Shown here one piece after another: positions 13,362 to 14,819 of a stretch of DNA of 14,819 nucleotides. Position numbers and translations under genes: made by a program. Every line of letters begins with the position of its first letter. The first letter of the stretch is position 1. The stretch lies in contig USEK01000020.1 in the NCBI GenBank assembly GCA_900553705.1, positions 1 to 14,819 of the forward strand, read 5' to 3'. This DNA is from an uncultured Collinsella sp. Its GTDB lineage: Bacteria > Actinomycetota > Coriobacteriia > Coriobacteriales > Coriobacteriaceae. A model generated the notes under the pieces. The model did not search any database. It was not told where the DNA came from and saw only the letters and a list, made by a program, of their open reading frames with translations.

Positions 13362-14492
13362 ATGCCCAACAAACCCGTGAAGATCATCATGCTTACCGGA
13401 TACCTCGGTGCCGGCAAGACCACGCTGCTCAACCACATCCTCGCTAACGACGGCGGCATCCGCGCCGCCGTGATCGTCAACGATATCGGCGAGATCAACG
13501 TCGACGCCAGCCTTATCGCCGACGGCGGCCTTTCCGAGACCGATGACCTCATCCCGCTTACCAACGGCTGCATCTGCTGCACGCTTTCGGATGACCTGGC
13601 CAACCAGCTGCAGGGCATCGCCGATTCGGGCAACTTCGATTACATCATCATCGAGGCATCGGGTATTTGCGAGCCTATCCCCATCGCCTACACCATCTCG
13701 AGCTTCTGCGACGAGGCCAAGGTGGGCGGCGAGCCCAAGCTCGCGCTCGACAACATCGTGGCCGTGGTCGACTGCGCCCGCATGTACGACGAGTTCAACG
13801 GCGGTCGCGACCTGCTGGCCGAGGATATCGACGAGGACGACATCGAAAGCCTGCTCATCCAGCAGATCGAGTTCTGCTCCACGCTGATCCTCAACAAGAC
13901 CGATACCGTGAGCCCTGAGCAAATCGCCGAGCTTAAGGCCATCGTGCGCAGCCTGCAGAAGGACGCCGTGATTGTCGAGGCCCAAAACGGCGAGGTCCCC
14001 ATGGAGGAGCTGCTCGATACCGACCGCTTCGACTTTATGCGCGCCTACAACTCCGCCGCCTGGATCGAGGCCATGGAGCATCCCGAGGAGCACGACGACC
14101 CCGAGGTGCTCGAGTACGACATCGAGACCTTTGTGTACTCGCGCCGCAAGCCGTTTGACTTGCAGAAGTTCACCGATTTTGTTGAGCAGGAGTGGCCCGA
14201 CGAGGTCATTCGCGTCAAGGGCCCGCTGTGGCAGACCGGCAATCCGGACATGTGCTACATGTTTGAGCAGGCCGGTCACCAGATGCGCCTGATGGAGAAC
14301 GGCCTGTTTGTCGACTCGGCGCCCGAGGGCGAGAAGCAGAAGATCATCGACGAGAACCCCGAAATCATGCAGATTTGGGACGACGAGACGGGCGACCGCA
14401 TGACGAGCCTGTGCATCATCGGCCGTCACATGGACAAGGATGCGCTCATCGCCTCCCTCGATGCCTGCCTGACCGACTGGCACCGCGCCTAG
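13362..14492 (+). CDS. CobW/COG0523-family GTP-binding metal chaperone
   Basis: A 376-residue cytoplasmic G3E-family GTPase that, by family analogy, delivers a metal (zinc, cobalt or another) to a partner enzyme using GTP hydrolysis. Motifs: Walker [10 protein letters not shown] at 13-21, the metal-binding CxCC at 70-73 (NGCICC), IIEASG at 96-101, guanine-specific NKTD at 178-181, and a CobW_C domain at about 250-370. An acidic and histidine-bearing segment ([11 protein letters not shown], 238-248) may add metal ligands. The start at 13362 directly follows AAGGAGGG; an ATG at 13341 in frame lies before this site and has none of its own. No cobalamin or nitrile hydratase genes are near, so the client is unknown. 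It is a single-gene unit ended by a strong terminator. Confidence 0.92.
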   Translation: MPNKPVKIIMLTGYLGAGKTTLLNHILANDGGIRAAVIVNDIGEINVDASLIADGGLSETDDLIPLTNGCICCTLSDDLANQLQGIADSGNFDYIIIEASGICEPIPIAYTISSFCDEAKVGGEPKLALDNIVAVVDCARMYDEFNGGRDLLAEDIDEDDIESLLIQQIEFCSTLILNKTDTVSPEQIAELKAIVRSLQKDAVIVEAQNGEVPMEELLDTDRFDFMRAYNSAAWIEAMEHPEEHDDPEVLEYDIETFVYSRRKPFDLQKFTDFVEQEWPDEVIRVKGPLWQTGNPDMCYMFEQAGHQMRLMENGLFVDSAPEGEKQKIIDENPEIMQIWDDETGDRMTSLCIIGRHMDKDALIASLDACLTDWHRA

Positions 14493-14531
14493 GTTTATCC
14501 AAGCGGGTATTTGTCCGCCTACGTAACCGCC

Positions 14532-14572
14532 AAACCACCACGAAGGTGCCTGTCCCCTTCGTGGTGGTTTTT
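14532..14572 (+). terminator. Intrinsic terminator after CobW-family gene
   Basis: A 15-bp stem, AAACCACCACGAAGG (14532-14546) with CCTTCGTGGTGGTTT (14556-14570), 9-base loop, and a T-run through 14572. It starts 40 bases after the CobW stop and ends before the trmL ribosome binding site. Its loop contains CCTGTCCC, the octamer also found in the hairpin at 4338-4372. Confidence 0.88.
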
Positions 14573-14593
14573 CGTTCTGAGCCAAGGAGATTC

Positions 14594-14770
14594 ATGTTCA
14601 ACATCGTGCTGCATGCGCCCGAGATTCCGGCCAATACGGGCAATATCGGCCGTACCTGCGTGGTCACCGGCGCCCGTCTGCATCTGGTGGAGCCACTGGG
14701 CTTTTCGCTCGACGACAAGACGGTACGTCGCGCCGGCCTGGGCTACTGGCAAAACCTGGACGTGACCACC
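14594..14770 (+). CDS. trmL: tRNA (cytidine(34)-2'-O)-methyltransferase, N-terminal part
   Basis: The first 59 codons of a SpoU/TrmD-class (SPOUT) RNA methyltransferase that 2'-O-methylates the wobble base of tRNA-Leu species using S-adenosylmethionine. The protein starts [20 protein letters not shown], then has [24 protein letters not shown], the characteristic TrmL/YibK N-terminus with the NTGN(I)xR RNA-binding motif at 14-20. The start at 14594 has AAGGAGA (14584-14590) close upstream. The frame runs uninterrupted into adapter at 14771, so about 100 C-terminal residues, including the knotted cofactor site, are missing because the contig ends. It lies 21 bases after the terminator of the CobW gene. 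Confidence 0.9.
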
Positions 14771-14819
14771 CTGTCTCTTATACACATCTCCGAGCCCACG
14801 AGACGTAGAGGAATCTCGT
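14771..14819 (+). other. Illumina Nextera i7-side adapter (artifact)
   Basis: Not genomic. The mosaic end CTGTCTCTTATACACATCT (14771-14789) is followed by CCGAGCCCACGAGAC (14790-14804), eight bases in the i7 index position (GTAGAGGA, 14805-14812), and ATCTCGT, the beginning of the P7 sequence. Genomic sequence ends at 14770. Confidence 0.98.

Noticed and set aside
13242..14585. A 447-residue open frame antisense to the CobW-family gene
   Set aside because: It mirrors a gene with clear GTPase motifs, has low-complexity His/Val/Leu/Asp-rich composition typical of antisense frames in GC-rich DNA, and no ribosome binding site.

Overview
The window is 14,722 bases of bacterial chromosome (49-14770) capped at both ends by Illumina Nextera adapter sequence (1-48 and 14771-14819), so both edges are library or assembly boundaries, not biological ones. 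The two outermost genes are cut there. The DNA is GC-rich, densely coding, has strong AAGGAGG-type ribosome binding sites, and shows the long antisense open frames typical of GC-biased third codon positions. Gene content and protein style suggest a gut Coriobacteriia (Actinomycetota), most likely Collinsella. This is recognition, not a database result.

Layout. 49-4300 is read leftward: a Cof-type HAD phosphatase and a LysR regulator form a probable two-gene unit. Then come a cobalamin-independent methionine-synthase-like protein (YxjG/YxjH type) and a truncated uracil permease (uraA). Upstream of the methionine gene is a 23-bp palindrome whose core matches the MET-box form TATAG-N7-CTATA; the neighbouring LysR protein resembles the MtaR/CpsY group. 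This looks like a self-contained methionine control circuit.

4396-6432 is read rightward: a TPP riboswitch with an intrinsic terminator controls thiM, a small thiamine-binding protein of the MTH1187/YkoF type, and thiE. The genes are tightly packed (ThiE overlaps its predecessor by 4 bases) and fit thiazole salvage and thiamine phosphate synthesis. Three hairpin-forming repeats with an exact 62-bp period fill the gap between thiE and a convergent patatin-like lipase gene.

7844-12218 holds two large tandem paralogues of cyclic-di-GMP signalling. Both have the unusual order catalytic GGDEF, then PAS, then a degenerate GGDEF. The first also carries another degenerate GGDEF and an apparently intact EAL phosphodiesterase. 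Both GGDEF domains lack the inhibitory RxxD site and have Asn at a position where classical enzymes have a guanine-contacting Asp.

12293-14770 contains a flavodoxin-fold oxidoreductase and a cysteine-less ArsC/Spx-fold protein (probable operon), a CobW/COG0523 metal-chaperone GTPase ending in a strong terminator, and the first 59 codons of trmL. No tRNA, rRNA, CRISPR array, insertion sequence or phage gene was seen.
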